From Aurantimicrobium photophilum (GTDB lineage: Bacteria > Actinomycetota > Actinomycetes > Actinomycetales > Microbacteriaceae), in assembly GCF_003194085.1 (NCBI RefSeq), contig NZ_CP023994.1, positions 434,001-498,000 of the forward strand: 64,000 nt of DNA, written 5' to 3'. Of the stretch, positions 63,127 through 64,000 are shown piece by piece (the stretch's first letter is position 1; every line of letters begins with the position of its first letter). Made by a program: the position numbers and the translations under genes. Below the pieces are notes generated by a model. The model was not told the DNA's origin and did no database searches. It was given only the letters and a program-made list of their open reading frames with translations.

Positions 63127-64000
63127 ATGTCGAATCGCAGAGCCCTCGTCACAGGTGCAACTGGCTATATCGGTGGTCGACTAGTTCCACGCTTGCTCGA
63201 TGCTGGATTCACTGTCCGAGTACTGGTTCGCAATGCCGACAAGCTCAAAGATGTGCCCTGGCGTTCTAAGGTGGACATCGTCGAAGGCGATCTGCTGGAT
63301 GCCGACATCGTGAACACTGCCTGCGCAGATATCGATGTGCTGTACTACCTCGTCCATGCGATGGGACAAAAGGGTGACTTCGAAACCAAAGAGCTCATTG
63401 GTGCCCGAAACGTCGCAGTCGCTGCCAAGGCCAACAAGCTTTCCCGCATCGTCTATCTGGGTGGTCTCCACCCCGCCACAGGGGAGCTTTCCAAGCACCT
63501 GCGATCCAGAGCCGAGGTGGGCGAAATCCTCCTGGAATCGGGCGTTCCCACTGTTGCCCTGCAAGCAGGAGTGATCATCGGTTCAGGTTCCACCAGTTTT
63601 GAGATGATTCGCCACCTCACGGATGTCCTTCCGGTGATGACCGCCCCCAAGTGGGTCGGAAACCTTATCCAGCCCATTGCTGTGCGAGACGTCATGTATT
63701 ACCTGATCAAAGCGGCAGATCTCCCAGCGAGTGTGAACCGAACACTCGACATCGGTGGGCCAGAGGTTCTCAAGTACTCGGAAATGATGAATGGCTATGC
63801 CGTTGAAGCGGGCATGAAAGAACGGGCCATTCTTCGATTGCCCGTTCTAACTCCCTATCTGGCAAGCCAGTGGGTAAATCTCGTCACCCCGATTCCTCGT
63901 GCGCTCGCCGTGCCCATCATTGCCTCTCTGCAACACGACTGTGTGATGAATGAACATGACGTGGACGAGATCATTCCTCCACCTGCCGAAGGACTGTTGC
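63127..64000 (+). CDS. NAD(P)-binding atypical SDR, NmrA/YbjT-like (3' end missing)
   Basis: The open frame runs past the window end; 291 residues are visible. The N-terminal Rossmann motif is ALVTGATGYIGGRLVPRLL, followed by RVLVRNADKL. The classical YxxxK is not obvious (VYLGGLHPATGELSKHLRSR lies in its place), so this is an atypical SDR. In actinobacteria such proteins often carry a C-terminal DUF2867 domain, which would lie beyond the window. Reaction unknown. Confidence 0.78.
   Translation, partial: MSNRRALVTGATGYIGGRLVPRLLDAGFTVRVLVRNADKLKDVPWRSKVDIVEGDLLDADIVNTACADIDVLYYLVHAMGQKGDFETKELIGARNVAVAAKANKLSRIVYLGGLHPATGELSKHLRSRAEVGEILLESGVPTVALQAGVIIGSGSTSFEMIRHLTDVLPVMTAPKWVGNLIQPIAVRDVMYYLIKAADLPASVNRTLDIGGPEVLKYSEMMNGYAVEAGMKERAILRLPVLTPYLASQWVNLVTPIPRALAVPIIASLQHDCVMNEHDVDEIIPPPAEGLL

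Overview
The window looks like chromosomal DNA from a small-genome actinobacterium of the Microbacteriaceae, plausibly one of the freshwater 'Luna'-type lineages (Aurantimicrobium, Rhodoluna and relatives). This is inferred from gene order (rho-prfA-prmC-tsaC-wecA-atpBEFHAGDC; dxr-rseP-ispG; proS-nusA-ylxR-infB-rbfA; ftsE-ftsX-smpB-ssrA), moderate GC content by eye, the tmRNA tag ending ADFALAA, an FtsE with a long C-terminal tail, and many apparently leaderless genes. No insertion sequence, CRISPR array, rRNA operon or prophage was seen. Genes are densely packed and no stretch above about 300 bases lacks a gene or RNA.

Layout. 1-15000: the rho-prfA-prmC-tsaC-wecA cluster, opened at several junctions by accessory genes: a sugar aminotransferase with two glycosyltransferases, cysE and cysK separated by an AAA ATPase, a further glycosyltransferase, and a Fic protein placed just ahead of the ATP synthase operon. 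15000-22000: the full F1Fo ATP synthase operon, in which atpB has no ATG, GTG or TTG at its conserved N-terminus. 22000-28100: yaaA, an XRE regulator with a 26-bp palindromic operator, and a Tad-type pilus and secretion locus. 28100-30600: asparaginase and GABA aminotransferase. 30600-34400: MEP isoprenoid genes (dxr, ispG) around the rseP protease, ending in a 31-residue membrane peptide. 34400-42300: an MFS exporter, prolyl-tRNA synthetase and the nusA-infB-rbfA translation cluster. 42300-48600: mutY, a CruF-like carotenoid enzyme, a VIT-family metal transporter, ftsEX, smpB and tmRNA. 48600-53400: YitT protein, a probable 2-oxoglutarate oxygenase, glutathione peroxidase, flavin reductase, MpaB-like oxygenase, hisN and initiator tRNA. 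53400-61500: an RNA-metabolism MBL hydrolase, an SdpI-like protein, and the histidine-utilisation genes (hutG-like, hutI, hutU, hutH) with an IclR regulator. 61500-64000: an SMR exporter, a 32-residue Cys/Gly-rich peptide gene with a structured leader, a secreted HNH nuclease, and a truncated SDR gene.

The most unusual items are the non-canonical atpB start, the stand-alone CC..CC peptide, the helically phased TTTATAA repeats before the AAA ATPase, the window-wide TANNNT-6 nt-start arrangement that indicates leaderless transcription, and the ureohydrolase whose metal-ligand histidine is asparagine.
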